Positions 1 to 11,700 of a stretch of 64,000 nt of DNA are shown one piece after another. Position numbers and translations under genes: made by a program. Positions within the stretch are counted from its first letter, which is position 1. Each line of letters begins with the position of its first letter. The notes under the pieces were generated by a model. The model was not told the DNA's origin. It ran no database searches and saw only the letters and a program-made list of their open reading frames with translations. The DNA comes from Adiantum capillus-veneris. Its lineage: Eukaryota; Streptophyta; Polypodiopsida; Polypodiales; Pteridaceae. The stretch lies in NCBI GenBank assembly GCA_014529385.2, contig CM043959.1:56834753-56898752 (forward strand). The letters run 5' to 3'.

Positions 1-1190
1 CTGGCAACATCTAATTGCACCTGAATTTTCTGAGTTGACAGAGAGGTTGTAAGAAGTTCATTTGTAACTTTTGTCAGCTGCTTGTCTTTTTCTTTGCAGG
101 CATCAGATAATTTGGTGAGTAGATCGCCTAACTCCTCCATTTCTTTTTGTTGCCTATCTCTAGCTAACTGATGTTGTTCCACTTCTGCCTTTAGCTCTTG
201 CACCTGCCTTTGGAGATCAGTGATGACAGTCATCATGTCTTCTAGCTCTCCTTGAAGAGCGTCGATCACCATTTCCAGTTCCTTGGCCTTTGTGATGCGG
301 TTTAAAGCTGTTGAACGGAGTCTCTCCGTCGTTTCCTGCTTCTGACGTGCATATTCATTGACTTGGACTATTACTTCGTTGTTTGACTGCCACTCCTCCT
401 GTCGTGCCAGCTGAGATGTGCCTGCAGCCTCATGTGTTGCTTCTTGTTGCGCCGTAACTGCTGGTGGTTCTTGTGTGGAGGTAGATGGTCGGTCTTCTTC
501 TTGGCCATCCTGAGGCTTCGATGCCTCAGCAGTTTCTGGCTGAGTAGAAGTAGAGGGTGTTGTCTCAACCCTTGCTGTCTCTTCAGGTGCCGGTATTTCT
601 TCCTTTTCTGGCTCGGGCTCTGTCTCATGTACAGTGGTAGGCGCTTTTTCCACATCTGCTTCTTTATCAGTCTCTTTTTCAGATCGACTTGCCTTTTCCT
701 CTTCTGGCTTTTGAGTATCTTCTACTGCCTTCTCCTGTTCCGGCTCAGCTTCTTTTTCTTTTTGTCCGTTGGCGTGGGTGTATGGTCTCTGTCTACTTGG
801 TTTCGCGCCATCTCTCATGGGTATAGTATGTAGACAGATTTCTGGATCAACACCCTTGAGATCCTTGTAAGACCAAGCGAAGATATCTCGGTATTTTTTG
901 AACAAGCTCAGCAAAAGCTTTTCTTCTTCTTCTGTTAGGTCGTTCGCAATGTTTGTAGGTCTAGGCTCTTCTCCTTGTTCAGCCAAGTCTACCCTTTTAG
1001 CATTTTCAGGACTTTCGTAAGACTCACCCTGTTTTCGTAGTTTCCTAACGGGTTGTTCAACTCTGATTTTCCGATTTTGGAGAGTATACCTTTTGTAATG
1101 GGATGGAACATGCATTACATCCTTACCATCCTCTTTCGCGGTTTCCATTTCAGTTGCGTATATCTCCTTTAGAGCTTTTTTCAACCCTTG
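1..1190 (-). CDS. G1 pol: start of reverse transcriptase running into an acidic, coiled-coil frame (open at window edge)
   Basis: Reading from about 1190 down to base 1, roughly 396 codons stay open with no stop. The first ~120 residues are ordinary gypsy pre-RT/RT sequence, including FKKYRDIFAWSYKDLKGVDP and, near 790-830, HTIPMRDGAKPSRQRPYT. Just after RQRPYT (about 776), where RT should give its fingers region, the frame becomes Glu/Lys/Pro/Thr-rich for ~100 residues. It then becomes a leucine-spaced helical segment of coiled-coil type (about 290 to 1), for example LQRQVQELKAEVEQHQLARD. No palm motif is seen before the edge. A frameshift in the A-run near 1191-1201 separates it from upstream coding sequence. 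It could be a domain insertion within RT or a rearranged copy; what follows leftward would decide. Confidence 0.6.
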
Positions 1191-1423
1191 ATTTTTTTTT
1201 TCCGCTCAACTCTGGTCATGAGTGGTTTCTTATTCTGTGATTTTTCTTGAGTACCCTTCCTTGTTTTTCTCGATGTCTAAGACATTTCTTAGTTTTTGTT
1301 TGATAGATATCTGCCGGTTATTTTGTCCTTGACACGATCATTAGCATCTATCTGCATCAGGAACTGTGTTTTACTGGAGACTGATGGCATAGGTTGTGTT
1401 TTCACAATTTAGGTGTCTCTCTT

Positions 1424-1741
1424 TCATCTATAGCATTTTTGTCTTCTTGATTTCTGGTTTGGAAAGTCAAAAAACTTTTCCTCCCCTCCTTTTAAGAGTA
1501 ACTTAGCTCTCGTATGCTCTTTTTCTGACCCCAAATCTTCTGAGGTAGCTGAGTGTTCATCTAACTCATCAGTTGCATCGTAATAGAGGTCTGAAAAGAC
1601 TTGTTGAGCTTTCATTAAGTCCTTGGGTTCCTCATCTTCATTTTCAATGTTGAGGATTGACATCATTTGGATGGGAATTATGTTGTAGCCATTCTCATTG
1701 CAAAATTGAGTAGGCATAGACGTATTCACACATACATCCAT
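1424..1741 (-). pseudogene. G1 polyprotein fragment between protease and RT
   Basis: This 105-residue open stretch (starting MDVCVNTSMPTQFCNENG) lies between the protease and RT pieces of G1 on the same strand. It is acidic in its middle (NIENEDEEPKDLMKAQQ) and has no motif I recognise. Its place fits the variable linker that separates protease and RT in gypsy polyproteins. It is out of frame with its neighbours, so it is a decayed piece of one ancestral polyprotein rather than a gene. Confidence 0.5.
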
Positions 1742-1846
1742 TGTTGCTAAAATTTGAGTCCACTCGAATGGCTCAAATAAATGCTCTAGAAAGGGTTCAG
1801 GTACGTAGGTTTTGTCAGTGCAGTCCCTTTCTAGGATACATTCTTC

Positions 1847-2476
1847 TCATCTTAAGCTTCCGTTTTTTGAAGCTCCGCACATCCAAATAGGAGTGTCTTT
1901 GTTTAACCAGGATGGGAGTTTAGTTTCAGCCGAAGAGACTGAATCAAACTCTTGGATGGGTGTTTTCAAGACATCTCTACAAGTGTGATCTTTTAGATTG
2001 ACTCTTGTTATAGATCCCACTTGTTTCAAATACAGATAGTTGTTTCTCCAATTTTGGATAAATTGTACCTGTCGCATGAAAGGTCTTCCCAATATGATTT
2101 CATAGTTGAGTTTTTTCCCAAAGTCTACTATGGCAAAAGTGTGTTGATATTCAATTCCACAGGAATTGATTATCACTTTTTCAAGCAGCCCTAATGGTCT
2201 CTCAATGTGTCCGTCAGCCAACTGCAATTTCATTCGCCTGATGGCTAGTTGTCCCCAGGATTCCCATACTGCTTTAGTGGCTATGGCTATGCCAGCTCCA
2301 CTATCCAGTATCTCCATGGTTTCAATGTCATTATATTTCACTGGGAGGGTGGTGTTTCCTTCTTCCCCTTCATAATATTCTTCGACTTTGTTCATAGGAA
2401 CTGATCGAATCTCTTTGTTTTCCATTTCATTTTTTAATTTTCCCAAATTCTTCAAGATTAACCTCGTTATTCCCAC
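1847..2476 (-). pseudogene. G1 aspartic protease domain
   Basis: This 209-residue open stretch has the retroviral-type aspartic protease signature: MEILDSGAGIAIATKAVW near residue 55, a beta-rich middle, and YEIILGRPFMRQVQ near residue 128, matching the hydrophobic-hydrophobic-G-R motif of gypsy proteases. The enzyme would cut the Gag-Pol polyprotein inside virus-like particles. Catalytic Asp-Ser-Gly is intact here, but the piece is cut off by frame changes from gag upstream and RT downstream. Confidence 0.75.
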
Positions 2477-2741
2477 CTTCTCTAGGGTTTTCTGTAAATC
2501 ATTCCATAAGTATGATCTGAGTTTTCACAGTTCTCCCAAGGTAAGACTGCATTGAATGGGTGTAGACATGATTGAATGAATGTTGTCTACTTCTAGGGTC
2601 TTTTTGCTTGAGTGGTCTTGCACACGATGGATCCATCTTCGTTATCTCCCAAGTAAGAAGGTAATGTTTTTAATGTCAATGGTTTCAACATTCCTGAAGC
2701 TTCCAATCCGCAATCCCCGTACAAGGATTGTAAATCCATGT

Positions 2742-3983
2742 TCATTTTTCAGAAAGTAGGCTATCCAACCACACTTCCTCTATAGGAGCTGACTTTAAAG
2801 TTACGCTCCCATCATTGATCTCTCTTACTTTTTCACATAAGTGTCCTGAACAGTCTTCCTCTACGAATGGAATTCCGTCTAAAGCATCTTCGCTGTCAGG
2901 CACTATAAGCTCTGGTTCGTTTGTTTCAAGGTGGGGTTCTGCCACCACATCGGATTTTGCTTTCGTTTCTTTTATCATAAGCTCTCCAGGTTTTACAATA
3001 CTTTCAAGTTTGGGTTTTTGTTTTTTCAACATTTCTTGCGTGATTCTTACCAAGTTTTGATAAGCTTCCAGCTTAGCTGCTTCCATGTCTCGAGATGGAT
3101 AATTTTTCCATTTATTTTTCATGTTTTGGCATGCTTTAAGTCCTGCTTGGTAGGCTTCCAAAGCGGCATTAATAGGCTCAAAAATTTTATCAACCAGAAT
3201 GGATCCTCCAAATTTCACGGTTGTTTCTTTGAATTCACTACCAATTTCTTTCAACTTGTCCTGGGCTAGCTTCTTTGCTTTCTCTTCGATTTCGACCCGT
3301 TGTTTTTGTTTTCTTATCTCATATCTTTTGCTTCTACTCCTTTTGATTCTTTGAGAAGAAAATTTTGTATTTTCCGAATCATCAGAGGAGTTGTGTTTCT
3401 TTTTCTTTGCCTGGGATCTAGTGATTACCTTGATTGGAACAATTGGTTCACTCTCTGATGAGCTACTAGGCATCACTTGAACTACGTTTACTATGATTTT
3501 ATCCTTGTTCAAAGGATTCTTAGGACAATCTTCCGAAAAGTGTCCTCCCTTTTTGCAACATTGTATGCAATAGGCTTCAATTGGTTTGAGGTTTTTGTCA
3601 GGCTCTGGACATTCGTTTTTCCAATGGTCATCAGCACCACAGTTATGACAGTTTCCTGTTCTAGGCTTCATCATGGGTCTTCCCACGGAAGGCCTGACAC
3701 CTTGATTAGCTACATAATACATCGGTGCTAGATCTGGTGGAGCATAAGTCACTATTTCTTCCATTGGTGGTGGATGTGGATTATACCAATCTCCTTCTAC
3801 CATTACTGTAGATGGACTAGGCTCTGCATCGAGTGTAACAGGCACTAATGCTTGTTCATCTATGACTCCTTCAGAGTGCATGTACTTTACAAGCACTGCA
3901 TTATGTCCTGGATACGGAGGTTGTTGTCCCAACACAGGTTGAGGTCTTTCCATACCCATTGGTGGTCTTTGAGCTTGGGCCAT
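2742..3983 (-). pseudogene. G1 gag C-terminal part with two zinc knuckles
   Basis: This 413-residue open stretch starts Met/Pro/Gln-rich. It then carries CHNCGADDHWKNEC (near residue 112) and CIQCCKKGGHFSEDC (near 138), two CCHC-type knuckles of the nucleocapsid that binds element RNA. The second has one extra residue compared with the standard CX2CX4HX4C spacing. A basic Ser/Lys/Arg-rich tract and a long charged helical segment follow. It directly follows the capsid-like piece at 3990-4751, with a stop and frame change between them. Confidence 0.7.
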
Positions 3984-3989
3984 ATTAGG

Positions 3990-4751
3990 CTAATATCTGT
4001 ACATGGATTGTCCTTGTGGCCTCATGGGCACGTACGGAACATTCCCATCATACTTTGGTATGAAGTAGCACTCATGGGTCTCATGGTTGGTCCATTTACC
4101 CTCGATTGCACACCATTTTTGTGGCCTAATTGGTTGTCCATGTGGAGGTATTCCTTGTCCTGGTCCTCTCATAGGTGCTTTTTGCATATTGTTCATCATG
4201 TCGTTCATCCTTTTTAGCATATCTTCTATGGTTGAGAGTGGTGCCGCAGCAGCCATTCCCACTTGTGCTGGTTTTGTGGACGCTGTCTTCTCGCTTTGGT
4301 TATCCTTAGGGACATCTTCTTCGTTGAAAATCTCGCAATTGTCTCCTTGGTCAATAGCGTGAGACACACACGCTTCTAGGGTTGTATGCTTTTTACTATA
4401 GAGTATAGCATGAAGTTCTTTGTTTAGCAGTCCCTCCAGAAACAAAGATACAAGTCGTTCTTCTGCAGGTATCTCCATCTCTGGGCATCTGGCAATGTAT
4501 TGTTTCATTTGAGTTGCACAATCCCTGACAGATTCGCCATGTTTCTGTTTAAAGCTGTAGATTTGAGCTACCGTATTATGTTTGATCCCCGTTTTGGAAC
4601 AAGCAGCTACAAATCCTTGAGCTAATGTGTTCAAGTCCATGACTGACCTTGGTGGAAAGTTTTGGAACCATGTCAATGCTTTTCCTTCTAATGTCATTCC
4701 AAACCCCTCGAATTGAGTATGGAAATCGAATATACGCTCTGATCTTAGCAC
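3990..4751 (-). pseudogene. G1 gag capsid-like domain
   Basis: The 253-residue open stretch matches the plant retrotransposon gag domain: ALTWFQNFPPRSVMDLNTLA near residue 28, then FKQKHGESVRDCATQMKQYI and an LFLEGLLNKELH motif. This domain forms the shell of the virus-like particle. The tail is Met/Pro/Gly-rich (about residues 180-253) and leads into the zinc-knuckle piece. There is no clear biological start; the start listed is just the first Met after a break. Confidence 0.75.
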
Positions 4752-4814
4752 TTGCTTAAAGCTTGTTAAGTGGTCGTATGGATCCCCTGATCCACTGTAT
4801 TTTCTGACCCATTT

Positions 4815-5820
4815 CTAAAAATCAGCAGGTATGATGCGTCTGGTTGGTTCAACCCCAGGTCTTCTGGGAGTTGGTAATGTTCCGAGTCCTTCAAACCAGT
4901 CTGTTGGAAATAGTGACTCATGTAGCCCTGGACTGGCCTTAGTGTCACCCAATTTTCTACGTGATGAGGTGGTTTCTGGTTTCTTCACATTACTCTCAGA
5001 CGATCTCTCACGGTGTTCATCTCTTGAAATTGTTTCTGGTCCTTGCCCCAATATCCAATCCCGGATGGAATACCCTTGGTGTTTGGTTTGTTCTACCTCC
5101 TCAGGAGTCATCATGACAAATTTGTTGTTATAACAATCCCTAAACATGTAGGTTGGTAGGTATGCTGATCCCTTATCTTTGATCTGAAGATGTAGATGAT
5201 TTCCATCGCCGTTAATTGTCCTGGTTTGGCATGAGAAGTCCACAGAAGATCTTTTATGTTTTTATCTTCCCAACAATAGACTCCGATCCTAGGATCATCC
5301 GTACTAAGTCGTTTCAAAGGCTTCAAGTCTACTTGATCGTATTCCTCGAATTCTAAAGTTGGTGGTCCTTCTTTTGCTGACATATCTGGGATTATGGTGT
5401 TTACTTCTAACCCCCATTTGTCTATCATGTCAGGGTTTTCGACTTGTAAATAGTGAGTTCCATTTCGATCCATGTACATGTTTCCTTGTTTGTTTGCGCC
5501 CTAACCTCTTCTTCGAACTCAATACCATGGTCATCAATGCGAATAGCATACTCCTCGTTAGGGTCCAAGTAAACCTGGGCTCCATGACGGTTAGTCTTGT
5601 AAAAAGATAGTATATGCTTATAGCGTACTGTCGTTCCGATTTCCGAGTGAGTCGAGTAAGAAGACATTTCAGATGTTGAATCTAAAAAAGTGTCTAAGAC
5701 TTCTTCAGGAATTGTGTGCAAGGAATTTCCTTGCTTCACACTTTCTTCGGTAGATACTCTACTGGAGGTTTCTCCGAGTATGCCCTGATTTCCTAGTACA
5801 CGACAAGATCTAAGGTTCAT
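4815..5820 (-). pseudogene. G1 pre-gag N-terminal region, frameshifted
   Basis: Three overlapping open pieces in different frames (5425-5820, 5111-5479, 4815-5243) together form the N-terminal ~330 residues ahead of the capsid-like domain. The likely start is the Met at 5818-5820 (MNLRSCRVLGNQGILGETSS). The overlaps show at least two frameshifts. I recognise no domain; long unconserved N-terminal extensions are usual in large gypsy gag proteins. Confidence 0.5.
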
Positions 5821-7792
5821 ATAGACTTATGAAGCCCTGGAAAGAGTACTCACCTGGATAGAGTACTCACGTTTGGATTGACTTGTCATCAATTTCCACT
5901 TGATTCAACTGCAACTTTCTGTCAAGCCACTGATTCCTCGTCTGCAACCTGATTTCTGTACAAATTGGATCAAGTTAGCTATTCTTCTATAAAGACAATA
6001 AAGTTTTTGCTATTCTCGTGATTGGTCTCTAGGTATCACTTCAATTCGAGTTATGAGAGTCAGAATTTGACTTTCAAATTCGACTTTAGCAAAAATCAAA
6101 GGTTTAATCTGCAACCTGAAAACTAAGTATACATGTATCAATTTTGATCAGATTGAACCCAAAATTGCCATGTAGCTTTATATTATGTTGGTCTATCACT
6201 GTATAAGTTCAAAAGTCAAATTTGATGTCTCTGGATAGCAGAAGTAAATAATCGCGATTATTTACTTTTGTCATTTTTTTGCACTTTTTTTGATAGGTTT
6301 GGTAAGTATACAACTTGTTAGAGTCCTTGGACAAGTTTCAACAAGTTTGGACAAAATCTGATCAAGTTTATCAATTGTTTGGTGTCCGCAGACTCTGATT
6401 TCGAGAATCTGGCTTAAGTCTCACTTTTGGGATCCAAATTTCACCAAAATTGATTTGTGAGGTCTACTTTATATGCTTGACCTTGTGATGCACTCAATTT
6501 GAAAAATCATCAAGTTTTGAAGCAGATGTAAATAATCGCGATTATTTACTCCAACTATATTTTTGTAAGTTTTTGTCCCAACTTTGACACAAATCTGTTA
6601 AGCACCTTAAGTTAAGGTCACTAGCCAAGTTTCATCAAGTTTGGTCAATTTCTGGTCAAATGGTCATCAATTATCTGTCTGCAAACTAACTTTGTAATTT
6701 TGGTCACAAATTTCACTCCAGTGGTCCAAATCTTACCAAATTTAGTGTGGGCTTATTACAACATGGTGAAGCTAGTGGTATGCTGACTTGGTCCAAAAAC
6801 TTAAAAAATATGGCAGATGTAAATAATCGCGATTATTTACTGACAAATTTTTGGTCAACTGAGTATGTACACATGTTTATCACATCAAAATAAGCCTATG
6901 AATCAAATTTCAACAAGTTTGGATAAATTTTCCCCCAATTTACACTCAAGATTCAAAAAGTCAGTACAAACTTTAGATTTTACCCAGTTTTTTGTCAATT
7001 TAATGATCCATATCTCTTGGGCCTTTACAAAAGTTGTTTGCATACATGCAATGAGTCAATGGTATGAACCTTGGCCAATTTAGAGCAGAAAGTTAATAAT
7101 CGCGATTATTAACTTTAGGCTTGAAATAAGCACTTTTTTGTAATTTTCTCATGGACAATCTTTATTTATATGATGCATTTTAAGCCTATGAATCAAGTCA
7201 AAACTTAATTTGGCCTAAAATATCAAGAAAAAGTAAATAATCTGAGTTTTGGCCAACTCTTGAAATTTTTTACCTCGAAGTGTTTTTGAGCTTACCAACT
7301 GGTTCAAACAACTCTTAGGCTTACTCTCCAGTCGCATTGAGTGGATTCGAGTCTTTTCGAGCTATTTCTAGTCATAGACCTGAAATTCTGTAACTTCCAA
7401 TAACAACTCACACTTGATTCTTTTAGAGACAACAATGTTCTGAAATCCACCTCGAATCCTACTTACCCTACTCCTAGATTCTCATGCAATGGGGTTGTGG
7501 AAAGTGTCCACACACACTCGTTTTCTTGTGTTTTTTATGTTTTTTCAGAGCCTTGATCTTAACACTTGTCTCGTTTACCAATCATTCTCCAAATCCTAAT
7601 CTAAATCTATAGTCCTACAATCCTAAAGGTACTCAGCAAGTACGATTACCTCCAAGCTACCTCTACATAGCAAAAGACGACAATCTTAAGCTATGCGGTT
7701 TCTAAAAAAAAGTTTTGAACTTTAAGCGAACCTAGAGGAAGTTAAAGGACAACTACACAAGACAATCGTGTTTTTCCCTAGTTTAGGTCTCT
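5821..7792 (-). other. G1 untranslated leader between primer site and gag
   Basis: About 2 kb without any credible coding frame lies between the primer-binding site and the first gag Met. It is A/T-rich and built from diverged units of roughly 270-290 bp, each ending in a perfect palindrome (see the repeat entry). Phrases such as CAAGTTTGGTCAA and TTTCAACAAGTTTGG recur from unit to unit. Such a long leader could hold packaging or enhancer signals, but that is inference. Confidence 0.6.
6242..7116. repeat. Array of four perfect CpG-centred palindromes, ~285 bp apart
   Basis: Perfect palindromes sit at 6244-6265, 6528-6549, 6819-6840 and 7091-7114. The first three have the half-site GTAAATAATCG followed by its complement; the fourth uses AGTTAATAATCG. 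The first extends to 26 bp (6242-6267) and the last to 28 bp (7089-7116). Spacing is 284, 291 and 272 bp. The spacers are recognisably related but diverged, while the palindromes are unchanged at the core. A half copy (AAGTAAATAATC) lies near 7231 and a degenerate one at 8154 inside the LTR. Confidence 0.85.
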
Positions 7793-7815
7793 TCGATCCC
7801 CGGTAGCGGCGCCAA
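7793..7815 (-). promoter_or_regulatory. G1 primer-binding site, tRNA-Asp type
   Basis: The plus strand reads TTCGATCCCCGG followed by TAGCGGCGCCA, which is essentially the 3' end of plant tRNA-Asp including the terminal CCA (one or two differences). The minus strand is therefore the primer-binding site TGGCGCCGCTACCGGGG for minus-strand DNA synthesis. It lies 3 bases from the LTR edge. Confidence 0.8.
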
Positions 7816-7818
7816 ATT

Positions 7819-8732
7819 TGGGACGCATGTCTAACCTCACCATCCTATCTTATTGCAGTATTAGCGAGAACCACGATTAATTTATCAAACCATGGGACAG
7901 CTGACTGGAGTAGTGCATAGAGGCTACAAGAGGTTGTCAATCTCTCGGAAAACAACTAACAACTCGCATCTAACTCAAGCTACACTCAAGTGACTGAAAT
8001 CACCAAAAGCCATTCACTCATCGGCAAGCAAATCACATCCGTTACAGCATCAAATGACATCCAAATGTAATGAAACTTCTAGGACAAGTTTACAAGACCT
8101 AAGCACACATGCCTATGGTCTCAAACCCCACTTTAGGTCAAGTTCCAAAATCACGATTATTAACAACAGTGGATTTTTGACCTAGTCGTTTTCGACCCAG
8201 AATGCATCTAAATGCTTAGCAATGATGCCCCAATACCCCGCCTATGCTTAGTTTTTTATTTGAACATGTAAATTCCTAGTTATGATGAAATTAAGCCACG
8301 GGTCAGCGACGCCAAAAGCTACGAAATACTGTGAATGGCTTACGTCAATGTGTACAGCTCTTACCTGCGGTTGCAATGCAACAAACGCAATCGCAATGTG
8401 ACAACCGGAGAGGGAATAGGAAGCACGAGAAGGAGAGAAGTGAGCGCTGTTAGCTCACGCTGTGTATTTCTTATCCAAAACTTATAAAAACTTACAAAAA
8501 TTGGCTTTTATACCTTAGCCAAGGTAATTGGGTGGTCAAAACTAATAATTTGGAGTTCTACCAAAGCTCTGAAATGACTGGCTGATACAATCTAGAAGCT
8601 TGTAGCCCCGGCTCATTAATTACAAAGTTTATCCAAAAAATAAGAGTTGCAATATTCCCGATTTATCAAAATAATAATTTTTTACAAAGAGAACTCCGAA
8701 AAATGGTGTCCGTGTTAGCTTGCTGCTAACAG
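7819..8732 (-). mobile_element. G1 LTR (5' LTR on the minus strand), 914 bp
   Basis: The segment starts TGGGACGC and ends GCTAACA on the plus strand, i.e. TG...CA. One edge is 3 bases from the primer site and the other coincides with the point where copia homology begins (GTGGGCTT at 8733). The second LTR lies outside the window, so the boundaries rest on these junctions and cannot be checked by LTR-LTR comparison here. Confidence 0.7.
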
Positions 8733-11700
8733 TGGGCTTACATGATGCAACATGTACTTGTGTCAAAGGAAGTTTGGAACATTGTGCAGGGCATTGATGT
8801 ACACCCTGAAACTGTGGATACATGCAATGTTGAGGATGCTCCAGGTTTTGCTACCAAAGTTGTTGTTCTCAGAGCTGTTTTGCCTACGACTGAGCAGGCT
8901 CGTTGGGATGTAAGAGATGCGCATGCTCATACATTGATTGCATTGTCTGTGAAACGCACTATCACTCCTCTCATCCGTTCAACAAAACCTACAAAACAGG
9001 CTTGGGATATTCTAGCAGGTCTTTATGCAAGCTGCAATGAGACTAAAATTGCTTTGATATGTAAAGAGCTGGAATCAAAGATTATGCATGAGGAAGATGA
9101 AATGGACACTTTCCTTGTTGGTGTCAAGGATGCTAATGAGAAACTAATTTCTGCAGGAGAAGTCAGTTCTGACAATTCACTTGTGCAAACTGTTCTTGAT
9201 GCTTTCCCTGATTCTTGCCAGACTTTTGCTAGTACTTGGAGACTTATGACCCAAGGAAATCCTAAAGTTGTCAAGTTTGATGCCTTATGCACATTGTTGT
9301 TTGCAAGAGTCACTTTCCAGAAAAAACAGGACTAGGCAACATGAAGTTGAATAGGATTTTATTGCAGCTCAAAGAAAAGGTGGGAACAGCAATGTAGCCA
9401 CTTCTTATGGTTCTACTACGAGTGGCAAAACTTATGTTCCTAATGCTTCTGCTGGCAGCACTTCGTCTGTCAATTCTGGTGATAAGGACAAAAAGAAGAT
9501 GCGTTTCCATTATTGTAAAGCTAATGATCACTTGATCAAGCAGTGTCCGAAATTGAAGGCAAAAGAGGCTAAGAAGAAAGAGGTTGGCAAGGTCCAATAC
9601 AAGTGTAGCGATTGTAGAGTCTTCTGTCAAAGGAGATTGTGATGCTGATGTTGATGCAGAATGGGAATTTAGTACAGAGTGCACTTATGATCCTATTGTC
9701 CATGATACATGTATGTCAGTTTTGCTGCAGATTCACATGAGTGGTATTTTGACAGTGGTGCTACAAAGCACATTACCTCACATCGTGATTTGTTTACCTC
9801 TATTGAGTCTGTCCCTCGAGGGGATACGGTGACTTGTGCCAACGATTGTGCTTACTACTGTAAATGGCAGTTCTTTCACACTTGTTGATGCATTGTATGT
9901 ACGTGTGGGATAAAAAAGAACCTTTTGTCTGTATCTACACTTCCTAGAGTTGGTCTCGTAGTCAAATTTGTGGATGACAAATGTATAGTTCATGATCTCA
10001 GTTTTGGTGATAAAGTTGTTGCATCTGCCCTTTTGTGTTGTGGGCTGTATAAGCTCACTTTGTATGACAAGTGTGGACAAAATTTTGCAAATGAAATTCT
10101 AGATTCAAAGGTTGTTTCAGATGCAAAATTGTGGCATGCACGTTTGGACATTTGAAGTTTGCCAGTTTGCTACGTTGGCAGAAATCTAATATGGTTGCTT
10201 CTTTGCTGCCTCTTGAAGCACATGCCAAACATGTTTGTGAAGGTTGTATTTTGGGTAAAATGCAGCGTGCTAAGTGTCCAAAGGATGGGTCAGTTCGTGC
10301 TACATGCAGATTGCAACTTGTGCATAGTGATGTTTGTGGGCCTATGCAAACTCCGTCCTTGGGAAATTACTTGTACTTTGTGACATTCATTGATGACTAC
10401 TCTAGGCATGCATGGGTATATCCGTCGAAAGCTAAGTCCGAAGTGTTTATGTGCTTCAAGAAATTTCTTGCTATGGTTGAAAATGTCTCAAAATGTATTA
10501 TGGGCACCCTCAGTTCCGATCGAGGGGGGAGTATATGTCTCATGAATTTGATGCATTTCTGGCTAGTCATGGGATAAAATACCAATGTACAGTGCCGTAT
10601 ACGCCTCAGAAAATTGGTATTGTTGAGAGAAAAAACAAGTCTCTTATGGAAATGGCACGATGTATGGTCAAGAGTCAAGCTTTACCACATTTGTTTTGGC
10701 TCGAGGCTGTCATGTGTGCCACTTATGTACTCAACAGGTGTCCTACAGAAGCGTTGCTGTCTATGACTCCATATGAAGCATGGCATGATAGAAAGCCATC
10801 TATTGAGCACATGCGTGTTTTTGGCTATATGGCTTATGGTTTAGTGCCACAAGCTCAACGCAAAAAAATTGGATGATAAGGTTGTCAAATGTATTTTTGT
10901 TGGCAATTGTGTTGAAAGCAAAGATTACAGGTTGTACCATCCGCAAACAAAGCATATTTTGGTCTCACATGATGTTGTGTTTGTGGAAGATTTTGTTCAG
11001 CCTTTGCTATCATGTACTAGAGATAGTAATGTAAGCTCACATGACATTTATGACAGTTTATTGCCTCATTTCAGTGGTGGAATTTTGAATGTAAACTCAA
11101 ATGAGGTAAATGTATAGACTATGGGGGTTTTTGAAAATGTTACAGATTAGCCTTACTGATGCAGATGTACATGATGTACTTGATGAGGAAATGGCTGAAA
11201 ATGAGCAGGCTAGAGGTATGCCAAAATGGCTGGTGGACACTTTGCCTGATAGTAAATTGGATGCACCTTTGTCTAGTCCTACTCGTTCAGGTTCTCGCCA
11301 TGCCTCTTATGCATTAGATGGTTATGCTTTGGCTGTGTCTAGCTTATGTGATGTAGAGGAGCCTCTATCTTTTGATGAAGCACAAAATTCAAAAAATTGG
11401 ATGGCTGCCATGCAATCAGAATATGATGCACTTATAGAAAATGACACATAGACTTTATGTGATTTGCCTCCTGGCAAAAAAGGCCATTGGTACAAAGTCG
11501 GTTTACAAGTTGAAATGCAAGCCGGATGGTGAGGTTGATCGCCATAAGGCTCGACTTGTTGCAAAAGGCTATGCGAAGTAGAAAGGCATAGATTATGAAG
11601 AAACTTTTGCTCCCACTTGTTGTATGAGTACTATTCGTTTTCTATGTGCATTGGCAGCTCATTTTGGTTGGGATGTACATCAATCCGATATTGTTATTGC

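Larger units (their letters stand above)
1..8732 (-). mobile_element. Ty3/gypsy LTR retrotransposon G1, left part outside window
   Basis: On the minus strand the order is LTR (7819-8732), tRNA-Asp-type primer site, a 2-kb palindrome-bearing leader, gag, zinc knuckles, aspartic protease and the start of reverse transcriptase, running off the window at base 1. The gag-protease part is broken into several frames, so this copy is probably dead. The RT start resembles non-chromovirus Tat/Athila-type elements, and tRNA-Asp priming is known there. The LTR end at 8732 abuts mid-gag sequence of copia copy C1, so G1 is read as an insertion into C1. The other LTR is not visible. Confidence 0.85.

Noticed and set aside
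6242-7116. Possible CRISPR-like array from regularly spaced palindromes
   Set aside because: Spacers are ~260 bp and related to each other, the setting is a plant retrotransposon leader, and no cas-like genes exist.
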